Positions 56,261-64,000 of a DNA stretch of 64,000 nt are shown here, one piece after another (the first letter of the stretch is position 1; each line of letters starts with the position of its first letter). Location: NCBI RefSeq assembly GCF_004006535.1, contig NZ_RLIH01000008.1, positions 1 to 64,000 of the forward strand, in the 5' to 3' direction. This DNA comes from Anaerosphaera multitolerans. GTDB taxonomy: Bacteria; Bacillota; Clostridia; Tissierellales; Peptoniphilaceae. Under the pieces are notes generated by a model. That model searched no databases, was not told where the DNA came from, and was given only the letters and a program-made list of their open reading frames with translations. The translations under genes were made by a program, and so were the position numbers.

Positions 56261-57922
56261 TTACCCCAATATTAAATCATCTACAGTTCCCCCTGCAGGT
56301 ATCATAGGAAGAACCGCTTCATCTTCATCTATCTTAACTTCTATTATTACAGGTACATCCACCTTTAAACTGTCATTAAAACTTTCTTTAAATTCCTCTA
56401 TTGTACTACAGCTATAGCCCTTTGCGCCAAAGGCATCTGCCAGTTTAACATAGTCGGTTTTCTTCTTGTTGTCAGTATGACTGTACCTATCCTCATATAG
56501 GAAATGCTGCCACTGTCTAACCATTCCCAAATTGTCATTGTTCATAACTATGGCAATAATCTTTATTCCATACTTAACAGCAGTAGTAACTTCATTCATG
56601 TTCATATGAAAAGACCCATCTCCCGATACCAACACCACAGGCTTTTCAGGATTTGCCACCTTCGCTCCAATTGAAGCTCCGTAACCGAATCCCATAGTAC
56701 CCAAACCTGCACTGGTTAAGAAACTCCTTGGATGTATCTTGCCACAGTACTGAGCTGCCCACATTTGATGCTGACCAACATCTGTCACCATAATAAAATC
56801 TTCACCTAATTTTTCAGATACGTAATTTATAATTTGATGAGGCTTTAAAATTTCATCGCTGTCTTTAGGAACGTAGTCTCTGGTTTTAAAATCTCTCAAA
56901 GTAGCAAGCCATTCACTGCGATTTCGCTCTTCAATCATCGGCAGTAGATTTCTAAGTATTACCTTTATATCTCCCACCACTCCAAAATCTACAAGGACAT
57001 TTTTATCTATTTCACTTTTATCAATATCAAGTTGTACTATTTTTGCATGAGGAGCAAACTTCTTGGTATTTAGCGCTACTCTGTCTGAAAATCTGGCACC
57101 TATTGCAATTAACAAATCCGCATTTTCAATGGCGTAGTTACTGCTTACCTTACCATGCATTCCCACCATTCCAAAATTCAATTCATCATCATAATCTAAA
57201 ACCCCTATTGCCATAAGTGTATTACAGGCAGGTATTTTATTTTTCTTTATTAAATCCCTTAGCTCCTTATAGCTTTCCGAAGCCGTTACTCCTCCGCCAC
57301 AATAGATAAAAGGCCTTTCAGATTTATTAATAATCTCTGCTAATTCTTTCAACTCATCTAAATTATAATCGCTTTTCGGTTCACATACGATTTTTTCTTT
57401 AGGCTCATACTCCGCATAATCAAGAATTACGTTTTTCGGAACATCTACTAAAACCGGGCCCTTCCTTCCCGTATTTGCTATTTTAAAAGCCCTGCGTATA
57501 GTATCCTGTAATTCATTTATATCACTTACTAAAAAATTATGCTTTGTAATTGGCATTGTAATTCCGGTGATGTAAATTTCTTGAAAGCTGTCTTTTCCAA
57601 TTAAACTCATTGGAACATTTCCGGTAATGCAGACCATTGGAATACTATCCATAAATGCCGTTGCAATACCCGTTACTAAATTTGTAGCCCCGGGACCACT
57701 TGTGGCCAAAGCTACTCCCGTCTTACCCGTACTTCTACCGTAACCATCAGCAGCATGAGCAGCTCCTTGCTCATCACAGGTAAGGATATGGTTAATTTTA
57801 TCCTTATAGTCATAAAGAGCGTCATAGATATCTATAATAGCTCCGCCGGGATAACCGAATATGGTATCCACTCCCTGATCTATAAGTGTTTTTATTATTA
57901 TTTCTGCTCCTTTATATTTCAT
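56261..57922 (-). CDS. ilvB: Acetolactate synthase large (catalytic) subunit
   Basis: 553 residues. FGYPGGAIIDIYDAL (about 22-36), the catalytic Glu in TCDEQGAAHAADGY (about 48-61), SGPGATNLVTGIATA (about 74-88), and ThDP-binding GDGSFHMNMNEVTTA (about 429-443). It condenses two pyruvates, or pyruvate and 2-oxobutyrate, using ThDP, Mg and FAD. It follows the ABC ATPase gene by 21 nt, marking the join between the leu and ilv halves of the operon. Confidence 0.96.
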   Translation of the reverse strand: MKYKGAEIIIKTLIDQGVDTIFGYPGGAIIDIYDALYDYKDKINHILTCDEQGAAHAADGYGRSTGKTGVALATSGPGATNLVTGIATAFMDSIPMVCITGNVPMSLIGKDSFQEIYITGITMPITKHNFLVSDINELQDTIRRAFKIANTGRKGPVLVDVPKNVILDYAEYEPKEKIVCEPKSDYNLDELKELAEIINKSERPFIYCGGGVTASESYKELRDLIKKNKIPACNTLMAIGVLDYDDELNFGMVGMHGKVSSNYAIENADLLIAIGARFSDRVALNTKKFAPHAKIVQLDIDKSEIDKNVLVDFGVVGDIKVILRNLLPMIEERNRSEWLATLRDFKTRDYVPKDSDEILKPHQIINYVSEKLGEDFIMVTDVGQHQMWAAQYCGKIHPRSFLTSAGLGTMGFGYGASIGAKVANPEKPVVLVSGDGSFHMNMNEVTTAVKYGIKIIAIVMNNDNLGMVRQWQHFLYEDRYSHTDNKKKTDYVKLADAFGAKGYSCSTIEEFKESFNDSLKVDVPVIIEVKIDEDEAVLPMIPAGGTVDDLILG

Positions 57923-57943
57923 TCAATCACCTTTCATAAGTAA

Positions 57944-58711
57944 TTAACTTAATTTAACCCATGCTCTTCCCCTATTCCACTCCAGCTTTACATTTAAGTC
58001 ATATAAATTCGATAGATTTTCATCTGTTAAAATATTTTCTTTCAATCCAGCTTTAAATATCCTGCCTTCTTTTATCAACATAATATTTGTAATAAAAGGC
58101 ATTATTTCATTTATGTCGTGAGTAATATAAATAATATTTGTCTCCTCTTCAATTTCCTGTAAAAATTTAAGCAAACTTTCTTTTTGATATAAGTCCAATG
58201 AGGCACAGGGTTCATCTAATATTAAAATTTCAGGATTTGAAATTAAACTTCTCACTATTAAAACCTTTTTCTTCTCGCCTTGTGATAAATTCCTGTAATT
58301 TTTATCTTCTAAATCCTCTAAGGAAAACTGTTTAATATATTCCCTTGTCTTTGCTATTTCAAAATCTTTAACCTCTTCATAAATACCTATGGTCTTTTTA
58401 ATTCCCGATAGGACAATATCAAAGACACTTTGTCTATAAAAAACTTCATTAAACTTATCCATTGTAGATGAAACTATTCCCACTTTATCCTTTACTCTAT
58501 TCCAATTTCCCTTTCCAAACTCCACTCCAAAAGCTTTTATACTTCCCTTTGAAGCTATGGTATAGGCCATTAACATGGAAAATAAAGTGGACTTTCCGGA
58601 GCCGTTAGGACCTAGTATGGCCCAATTTTCTCCCTTATTTATTTTAAAACTCACATCTTCAATTATTTTTCTTCCGTCTCTTATAAATGAAACATTACTA
58701 TATTCAATCAT
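57944..58711 (-). CDS. ABC-type ATPase without a permease partner, inside the leu-ilv operon
   Basis: 255 residues. Walker [10 protein letters not shown] (about 33-41), signature [16 protein letters not shown] (about 138-153), Walker [14 protein letters not shown] (about 159-171) and the switch His in YITHDINEI. It resembles the single-ATPase group that includes YlmA and half of ModF. No membrane component is encoded nearby. Its ATG overlaps the leuB stop by 4 nt, so it is a genuine operon member. From memory, the Lactococcus leu-ilv operon also carries an ABC-type ATPase gene of unclear role between its leu and ilv genes. Function in the pathway is unknown. Confidence 0.85.
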   Translation of the reverse strand: MIEYSNVSFIRDGRKIIEDVSFKINKGENWAILGPNGSGKSTLFSMLMAYTIASKGSIKAFGVEFGKGNWNRVKDKVGIVSSTMDKFNEVFYRQSVFDIVLSGIKKTIGIYEEVKDFEIAKTREYIKQFSLEDLEDKNYRNLSQGEKKKVLIVRSLISNPEILILDEPCASLDLYQKESLLKFLQEIEEETNIIYITHDINEIMPFITNIMLIKEGRIFKAGLKENILTDENLSNLYDLNVKLEWNRGRAWVKLS

Positions 58712-59766
58712 TTTATTCTCTTCACTACTTCTCTTGTTATTTCCCTTGTTCCCAAATAATTTTTACTGTCTAAGTCAAAAGTTCTAAAACCTTCCTCTAG
58801 AACGTCTTCCACTGCCCTTTCAATTATTTTAGCCTCATAATCCATTTTAAAAGAATATCTAAGCATTAAGGCACAGGATAAAATAGTTGCCAGTGGGTTT
58901 GCCAGATTTTTTCCGGCTATGTCGGGAGCTGAACCATGAATAGGTTCATACAATCCCATCTTCTCTCCTAAACTGGCTGAAGGTAAAAGTCCTATTGAAC
59001 CGGATATTTGACTGGCTTCATCTGAGAGAATATCTCCAAAAATATTATTTGTCAGTATGCAGTCAAAATAGGCGGGATTTCTTACAAGTTGCATTGCAGC
59101 ATTATCAACATACATAAAGTCCAGAGCAACTTCCTTGTAACCCTCTGCCACTTTTTTAACTACTTCTCTCCAAAGTTTTGATGAATCCATTACATTTGCC
59201 TTATCTACTAAAGTCACTTTCTGCTTTCTAAGTAAACTCATTTCAAAGGCATATCTTGCAATTCTCTCAATTTCTTCTTCATTATATCTTTCTTCATCAA
59301 AAGCTGTTTTTAATCCCTTTTCAACTACTGTTCCTCTATTTCCAAAATAAATTCCACCCATTAACTCACGTACAATTAAAATATCAACATCCTTTATATA
59401 TTCAGGCTTTAATGGTGAATTATCCTTTAGAGAATCATATATTTTACAAGGTCTTAAATTTGCAAATACTCCAAGGGACTTTCTCAATCTTAAAAGCCCT
59501 TTTTCAGGTCGCTTTTCCGACTCTATATTGTCCCATTTTTCTCCGCCCACAGCTCCCAGCAAAACTGCATTGGCTGATTTACAAATAGCCTCCGTCTCTT
59601 TAGGGTAGGGATCTCCAAAATTATCTATTGCATCTCCTCCGATTTTTCCATAGCTATATTCAAAATCCACCTTTGAAACTTCTTGGATTTTATCCATTAC
59701 CTCTATGGCACAATCTATAATTTCAGGTCCTATCCCGTCTCCCTTTAAAATTGCTATCTTTTTCAT
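58708..59766 (-). CDS. leuB: 3-isopropylmalate dehydrogenase
   Basis: 352 residues. [14 protein letters not shown] at the N-terminus, [18 protein letters not shown] (about 91-108), [13 protein letters not shown] (about 136-148), [16 protein letters not shown] (about 218-233), [17 protein letters not shown] and [20 protein letters not shown] (about 270-289). It oxidises and decarboxylates 3-isopropylmalate with NAD+. The ATG overlaps the leuD stop by 4 nt. Confidence 0.96.
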   Translation of the reverse strand: MKKIAILKGDGIGPEIIDCAIEVMDKIQEVSKVDFEYSYGKIGGDAIDNFGDPYPKETEAICKSANAVLLGAVGGEKWDNIESEKRPEKGLLRLRKSLGVFANLRPCKIYDSLKDNSPLKPEYIKDVDILIVRELMGGIYFGNRGTVVEKGLKTAFDEERYNEEEIERIARYAFEMSLLRKQKVTLVDKANVMDSSKLWREVVKKVAEGYKEVALDFMYVDNAAMQLVRNPAYFDCILTNNIFGDILSDEASQISGSIGLLPSASLGEKMGLYEPIHGSAPDIAGKNLANPLATILSCALMLRYSFKMDYEAKIIERAVEDVLEEGFRTFDLDSKNYLGTREITREVVKRIK

Positions 59767-60347
59767 CTCTTGTGTGTCCTTTCATATTCTTCAATATCAT
59801 CAATATAGGTCAGTATTTCCTCAATACTGTCCTCGCCCTTTAACAATTTTTCCTTAAAGGCCTCCTCAATTTCAAAATTGAAAGTTAAATCTCCACAAGT
59901 GATGCTTTGATCAGCCAAGTTAACGACGACTTCAACTCCCTTTCTTGCCTCTTCAATTAACTTCATTCTATCTTCCCTATTTAAAATAATAGGTAAATTT
60001 AAATTGTTAATCCAATTCATATAAAATATTGGAGAATAGCTTCCCGCTATTACCACTCTGATTCCGTAGTCCTGTAAGGCCCATGCGGCATGTTCTCTTG
60101 ACGAACCGCAACCGAAGTTTTCGCCAACTATCAATATAGTATTTTCTCTATTCTCCTCTTTATTCAATTCAAAATCTTCTATGACCTTTCCATCTTCGTC
60201 ATATCTCCAAGGAAAAAATAAAGCGTCTTCAAAACCTGTGCGTTTGGTGGTCTTTAAAAAGTTCTTGGGAATTAAAATATCCGTATCTATGTTGTCTTTA
60301 AATATTACACTTGCCTTTGAATTAATTACCTCTAATTTCTTATTCAA
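59763..60347 (-). CDS. leuD: 3-isopropylmalate dehydratase small subunit
   Basis: 194 residues of the bacterial LeuD type. [16 protein letters not shown] (about 19-34), FFPWRY and [34 protein letters not shown] (about 75-108) are diagnostic. It pairs with LeuC as isopropylmalate isomerase. The start is TTG with GGGAGGGTGG and overlaps the leuC end by 8 nt. Confidence 0.95.
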   Translation of the reverse strand: MNKKLEVINSKASVIFKDNIDTDILIPKNFLKTTKRTGFEDALFFPWRYDEDGKVIEDFELNKEENRENTILIVGENFGCGSSREHAAWALQDYGIRVVIAGSYSPIFYMNWINNLNLPIILNREDRMKLIEEARKGVEVVVNLADQSITCGDLTFNFEIEEAFKEKLLKGEDSIEEILTYIDDIEEYERTHKR

Positions 60348-61704
60348 TTTCCACCCTCCCTGCTACAGCACATTTAGCCGCCATATATGGAGACATTAAG
60401 TGTGTTCTGGACAAATGCCCCTGTCTTCCTTCAAAGTTTCGATTTGAAGTGGAGGCACAGTGTACCTTCTCTGCTATTCTATCTTCATTCATTGCTAGAC
60501 AGTAAGAACAACCAGGCATTCTAAACTCACATCCTGCATCTATAAAAATCTTATCCAAGCCCTCTTCTTCACATTGATTTTTTGCCAGCATTGAGCCTGG
60601 AACTACTATACATCTAATATCTTCATGTACCTTTTTGCCTTTTAAAACTTCAGCGGCAATTCGCATATCCTGTATTCTTCCATTTGTGCAGGACCCTATA
60701 AATACAACTTCTATTGGAATATCCTCAACAGTCATTCCTGGCTTTAACTCCATATAGTCATAGGCCTTCTTCAATTCCTCGGTATTTGCCTCTGGAAATT
60801 TCTCATCTATTGAAACTGTCATTGACGGATTGGTTCCAAAACTTACATGAGGTTTTAAATTTGTAACGTCTAAGATTTTTATCTCATCAAATAAATCTTC
60901 ACTGTCAGTCTTTAATGTTTCCACATATTTTAAATACTTTTCAAATTCCTCGCCCTTTGGCGTATATTTCCTATCCTTAATATATTCAACAGTCTTTTCA
61001 TCAGGTCGTATAATACCGAATTTTGCTCCCGCCTCTATTGCCATATTACAAAGTGTAAGTCTATCTTCCACTTCCATATTCTCAATAGTTTCACCGTAAA
61101 ATTCAATTGCATAACCAGTTCCAAAAGAAGTTGAATGTTCTTTTATCAGGTGTAAAATAATATCCTTAGCTGAGACATTTTCAGGAAGTACACCTGTTAT
61201 TTTTATTCCCATATTCTTCGGTCTCTTTTGCCATAGACATTGAGTTGCAAATACTTCCTCTACTTCACTGGTTCCAATACCAAAGGCAATAGCTCCCATT
61301 GCACCGTGAGTTGCCGTATGACTGTCTCCGCAGACTATAGTCTTTCCAGGCAGACTTAAACCCATTTCAGGCCCAATCATATGGACTATTCCGTTATATT
61401 CGCTGTCCATGTCATATAGCTCTATTCCAAAATCTCTACAGTTTTTTTCCAAACTGTCCAACTGCTCTACAGATAGAGGATCTTCAATTTTTTTCCTATG
61501 CTCTTTTATTGTCGGAGTGTTGTGATCCATAGTTGCAAAAGTTCTATCCGGTCTTCTCAACTTTCTATTTTTCAGTCTCAATCCCTCAAAGGCTTGAGGT
61601 GATGTAACTTCATGAATTAAATGAAGATCTATATATAATAAATCCTTCTCGTCCTTTGATACCACAACGTGTTCGTCCCAAATTTTATTAAATAGCGTCT
61701 TCAA
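60340..61704 (-). CDS. leuC: 3-isopropylmalate dehydratase large subunit
   Basis: 454 residues from the TTG at 61704, which follows GGAGGTGAAGTTA and gives the usual start [13 protein letters not shown]; the frame opens 13 codons earlier inside leuA. Aconitase-family motifs: [31 protein letters not shown], and iron-sulphur cysteines in [13 protein letters not shown] and the late [19 protein letters not shown]. It isomerises 2- to 3-isopropylmalate together with LeuD. It overlaps the leuA end by 17 nt. Confidence 0.95.
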   Translation of the reverse strand: MKTLFNKIWDEHVVVSKDEKDLLYIDLHLIHEVTSPQAFEGLRLKNRKLRRPDRTFATMDHNTPTIKEHRKKIEDPLSVEQLDSLEKNCRDFGIELYDMDSEYNGIVHMIGPEMGLSLPGKTIVCGDSHTATHGAMGAIAFGIGTSEVEEVFATQCLWQKRPKNMGIKITGVLPENVSAKDIILHLIKEHSTSFGTGYAIEFYGETIENMEVEDRLTLCNMAIEAGAKFGIIRPDEKTVEYIKDRKYTPKGEEFEKYLKYVETLKTDSEDLFDEIKILDVTNLKPHVSFGTNPSMTVSIDEKFPEANTEELKKAYDYMELKPGMTVEDIPIEVVFIGSCTNGRIQDMRIAAEVLKGKKVHEDIRCIVVPGSMLAKNQCEEEGLDKIFIDAGCEFRMPGCSYCLAMNEDRIAEKVHCASTSNRNFEGRQGHLSRTHLMSPYMAAKCAVAGRVEIE

Positions 61705-63205
61705 TAACTTCACCTCCACTAAATTGGTTAATAGCATTGACATAGGCCAAAATACTTGACTTTATAATATCGCTACTAATTCCCTTACCTGCATAAATCT
61801 CTCCATCATGTTCCACTCTTAAAATGGTTTCTCCCAAGGCATCCTTTCCTTGTGTTACTGAGTATATGGAAAATTCTTTAAGCTTTATATCTGAACCGCT
61901 TATTTTACCCATACAATCAAAGGCCGCATCTATAGGTCCTCTACCGGAACCAACCATTTCAATTACTTCATCTTCCTTCTTTATCTTAATAACTGTTTTT
62001 GATTCCTTTCCGTCACTGGTAAAGGCATTGTAGTCAATAAGTTCATATCCGCCTTCAACCTTTTGGAATTCCCTAATCATAATTGCATGTATATCTTCAT
62101 CAAATACAGTTTTCTTAACATCAGATAATTCTTTAAACTTTACAAATAACTCTTCTAATTCATCATCATTTATTTCATAACCCAATTCGTTTAACTTATC
62201 TCTAAGGGCATGTTTGCCTGAGTGTTTACCTAAAACTAAAGAATTTTTATTTAAACCTATGCTCTTCGGATCCATAATCTCATAAGTAGTTCTCTCCTTT
62301 AATACTCCGTGTTGGTGTATTCCCGATTCATGAGCAAAGGCATTTTTACCTACAATCGGCTTGTTAGGGCTGATCTTCACTCCCGTTATATGAGAGAGTA
62401 AGTTTGAAGAGTTCATAATTTCCTCTGTCACTATGTTAGTATCTTTTTTATAGTAGTCCTTCCTCGTCTTCAAGGCCATGACCAGTTCTTCCAAAGATGC
62501 ATTTCCAGCTCTTTCGCCAATTCCGTTAATAGTACATTCAACTTGCGTTGCTCCGGCTTCAATGGCAGCAAGTGAATTTGCTACAGCCAAGCCTAAGTCG
62601 TTATGACAGTGTACTGAAATATCTACATTTTCAATTCCCTTTGTTCCCTCTTTAATTTCCTTAATGAAATTATGATATTCATTTGGCGTCACATAACCTA
62701 CAGTGTCCGGAATATTTATAGTAGTAGCGCCCGCCTCAATAGCAGTTTCAAAAACCTTACATAGAAATTTGACATTACTTCTAGTGGCATCTTCTGCTGA
62801 AAATTCAATATCATCACACTTGCTCTTAGCATAACTGACATACTTTTGAATTCTCTCCAGCACTTCTTCTTCCGTCATTTCCAGCTTGTACTTCATGTGA
62901 ATTTCACTAGTTGCTAAAAAGACATGTAATCTCGGTTTAACTGCTTTTTTTACAGCATCATAGGCAATGTCAATATCTTTTTTTACACATCTTGCCAAAG
63001 AAGCTACAGTTGCATTTTTAATAACTCTGGATAATTCTTCAACAGATCTGAAGTCTCCTGGGGACGAACTGGCAAATCCTGCTTCAATTACGTCTACTCC
63101 TAACCTTTCCAGTTGTCTTGCCATTTGAATTTTTTCACTTAAATTCATTGAACACCCCGGTGACTGTTCCCCATCTCTTAAAGTAGTATCAAATATCTTT
63201 ATCAA
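61688..63205 (-). CDS. leuA: 2-isopropylmalate synthase
   Basis: 505 residues, full length. The HMGL-like TIM-barrel begins [19 protein letters not shown], and the metal-binding [16 protein letters not shown] (about 198-213) and [14 protein letters not shown] are present. [18 protein letters not shown] lies near 294-311. The C-terminal LeuA regulatory domain (about 375-505) is intact, so leucine feedback is expected. The start is TTG with TAGGAGGG. It is the first gene of the operon, directly behind the leucine T-box. The alternative activity, citramalate synthase, cannot be fully excluded, but leuCDB next to it favours LeuA. Confidence 0.94.
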   Translation of the reverse strand: MIKIFDTTLRDGEQSPGCSMNLSEKIQMARQLERLGVDVIEAGFASSSPGDFRSVEELSRVIKNATVASLARCVKKDIDIAYDAVKKAVKPRLHVFLATSEIHMKYKLEMTEEEVLERIQKYVSYAKSKCDDIEFSAEDATRSNVKFLCKVFETAIEAGATTINIPDTVGYVTPNEYHNFIKEIKEGTKGIENVDISVHCHNDLGLAVANSLAAIEAGATQVECTINGIGERAGNASLEELVMALKTRKDYYKKDTNIVTEEIMNSSNLLSHITGVKISPNKPIVGKNAFAHESGIHQHGVLKERTTYEIMDPKSIGLNKNSLVLGKHSGKHALRDKLNELGYEINDDELEELFVKFKELSDVKKTVFDEDIHAIMIREFQKVEGGYELIDYNAFTSDGKESKTVIKIKKEDEVIEMVGSGRGPIDAAFDCMGKISGSDIKLKEFSIYSVTQGKDALGETILRVEHDGEIYAGKGISSDIIKSSILAYVNAINQFSGGEVIEDAI

Positions 63206-63222
63206 TTTTCTTCCCTCCTAAT

Positions 63223-63467
63223 AAAAAAACCCAGAGAAATTAAATTCTCTGGGACGAATTATCGCGGTACCACCCACACTTATTGAAATATAAAAATATA
63301 TTCAATCACTCAAATACTTTAACGGATATTAGCCGTCACCTCCTAATAATTTCAGAGATGAAGCGAGAAAGTGAGTCGTAAAATATTCCGTTGTCTCTTC
63401 ACACCAACCAGAGACTCTCTTTGAACTTTCCATTTTACCGTCTTCCCCATTGCTTTTCTGGTAATTA
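63223..63467 (-). promoter_or_regulatory. Leucine-type T-box leader of the leu-ilv operon
   Basis: On the minus strand a full-size T-box. The conserved GGGTGGTACCGCG lies at 63275-63263. Stem I has a base helix CAGA/TCTG, a GGGGAAG/CTTTCTC helix, a specifier loop with GA-CTC-A (CTC, leucine, 63375-63373), an upper AAAAT/ATTTT helix and a distal TCTCT/AGAGA hairpin with a G-rich loop. The terminator CCCAGAGAA/TTTCTCTGGG plus T7 spans 63253-63223 and overlaps the antiterminator 3' arm. Uncharged tRNA-Leu should allow read-through. The specifier is read by eye, so leucine is likely but not certain. Confidence 0.9.
63230..63253 (-). terminator. T-box attenuator terminator upstream of leuA
   Basis: CCCAGAGAA pairs with TTCTCTGGG, followed on the minus strand by seven T residues. 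It is the regulated terminator of the leucine T-box. Confidence 0.93.
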
Positions 63468-63473
63468 GAAGGT

Positions 63474-63502
63474 ATTATACTATAATTTTTTCATCGTGTA
63501 AA
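63474..63502 (-). promoter_or_regulatory. Promoter of the leu-ilv operon
   Basis: On the minus strand TTTACA, 17-nt spacer, TATAAT, placing the transcript start near 63467 at the beginning of the T-box leader. Confidence 0.8.
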
Positions 63503-63600
63503 GTATAAAAGTCAACTTTATTTTTATGATAACGTTTCTAAATTTAAAAGGTGCTAAATTTTTTAAAATTTACAACTTAAATTTAATAATTTTAAACTGT

Positions 63601-64000
63601 TTAACCTTGAAATTTTTCCATATTTATTCTAAATCCATTGGTCTTTTTTTCAATATAAATAAATATTAAAAGAATTACTATTCCTTTAAAGGCACCCGAT
63701 AAACTCATAGTCCACCATATTCCGGAAATTGCCAAGGGTTTCATTAAAAAATAAGCCATTGGTATCCTTGCCGCATTTAGTACGACTCCGTTAATTGCTG
63801 GGTACTTAGTCAATCCCAGACCGTTTAACATACCTGACACCCCTATTTCCATGGCAAGTAAAGTAGCAGTTATTCCCAGTATCATTAAGTAGTTTCCGCC
63901 TTCACTTATCACTTCCAAATCATTAGGTGTGAAAAGTTTAAATAGGTGTTTGCTTCCAAAAATCATAACGGCAGATGCAAATAATCCCAAGGAAATTATT
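63601..64000 (-). CDS. MATE family efflux transporter (C-terminal part, cut by window edge)
   Basis: About 133 residues of the C-terminal end; the frame stays open to position 64000, so the start lies outside the window. Membrane segments with LFKLFTPNDLEVISEGGNYLMILG and MEIGVSGMLNGLGLTKYPAINGVVLNAARIPMAYFL match the last helices of MATE (NorM/DinF-type) antiporters. These export drugs or metabolites using Na+ or H+ gradients; the substrate is unknown. It is transcribed toward the leu-ilv operon. No clear terminator follows. Confidence 0.82.
   Translation of the reverse strand, partial: IISLGLFASAVMIFGSKHLFKLFTPNDLEVISEGGNYLMILGITATLLAMEIGVSGMLNGLGLTKYPAINGVVLNAARIPMAYFLMKPLAISGIWWTMSLSGAFKGIVILLIFIYIEKKTNGFRINMEKFQG

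Noticed and set aside
63375-63383. ATT in the leu leader (after GAA near 63388) as an isoleucine specifier
   Set aside because: ATT falls within the upper helix that pairs AAAAT with ATTTT. CTC sits in the unpaired loop and fits the leuA-first operon, although an alignment would settle it.

Overview
This is an AT-rich chromosomal window from a low-GC Firmicute. Protein families and gene order (coaX-dusB-greA-lysS, tilS-hpt-ftsH, murB-rapZ-yvcK, acpS next to an EndoA-type toxin, AddAB, T-box leaders) point to an anaerobic clostridial or Tissierellia-like lineage. A butyryl-CoA:acetate-type CoA-transferase fits an amino-acid or butyrate fermenter. The genus is inference only. About 45 protein genes fill the window, most on the minus strand. 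I see no rRNA, tRNA, CRISPR array, transposase or prophage.

Layout. 1-2.5 kb: Na+/H+ antiporter-family gene and trmB. 2.5-6.3 kb: coaX-dusB-greA-lysS. 6.7-10.6 kb: a class A PBP (+) and a YjiH-family membrane protein, lying between that cluster and ftsH. 10.7-17.4 kb: a housekeeping run (mazG/yabN, HU, rqcP, divIC, S1 protein, tilS, hpt, ftsH). 17.5-18.6 kb: an XRE-TPR regulator (+). 18.6-24.5 kb: a cell-wall polymer set (DUF5693, csaB, tagA/wecG-like) ending in transketolase. 24.6-30.1 kb: an EndoA/MazF toxin, an AcpS-NnrD fusion, two GT4 glycosyltransferases resembling the glycolipid-anchor pair, and a T-box-controlled tyrS (+). 30.2-41.4 kb: thioredoxin-like lipoprotein, CoA-transferase, copA, addA, addB and an RluA-family gene. 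41.4-46.6 kb: a 500-nt non-coding stretch, a YceG-fold membrane protein, trxB, a DUF2207-like protein and an XRE-DUF3169-SpoIIM-like operon with a palindrome over its promoter. 46.6-51.7 kb: M20 peptidase, type 2 IPP isomerase (fni), yvcK, rapZ, murB. 52-63.5 kb: one long leucine/isoleucine/valine operon, leuA-leuC-leuD-leuB-ABC ATPase-ilvB-ilvN-ilvC-ilvD-ilvE, behind a leucine-type T-box. The right edge cuts a MATE transporter.

No obvious new defence or mobile system is present. The most unusual signals are: a very compact tyrosine T-box whose Stem I seems to lack its distal half; the AcpS-NnrD fusion; the EndoA toxin without its antitoxin; the XRE-DUF3169-SpoIIM operon with a palindrome inside a consensus promoter; a lone ABC ATPase inside the leu-ilv operon; a YceG-fold protein without its catalytic domain; and terminator-like hairpins that repeatedly sit 21-27 nt upstream of a same-strand start codon. 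Several starts were moved from the longest reading frame because a clear ribosome binding site favours an internal ATG or TTG.
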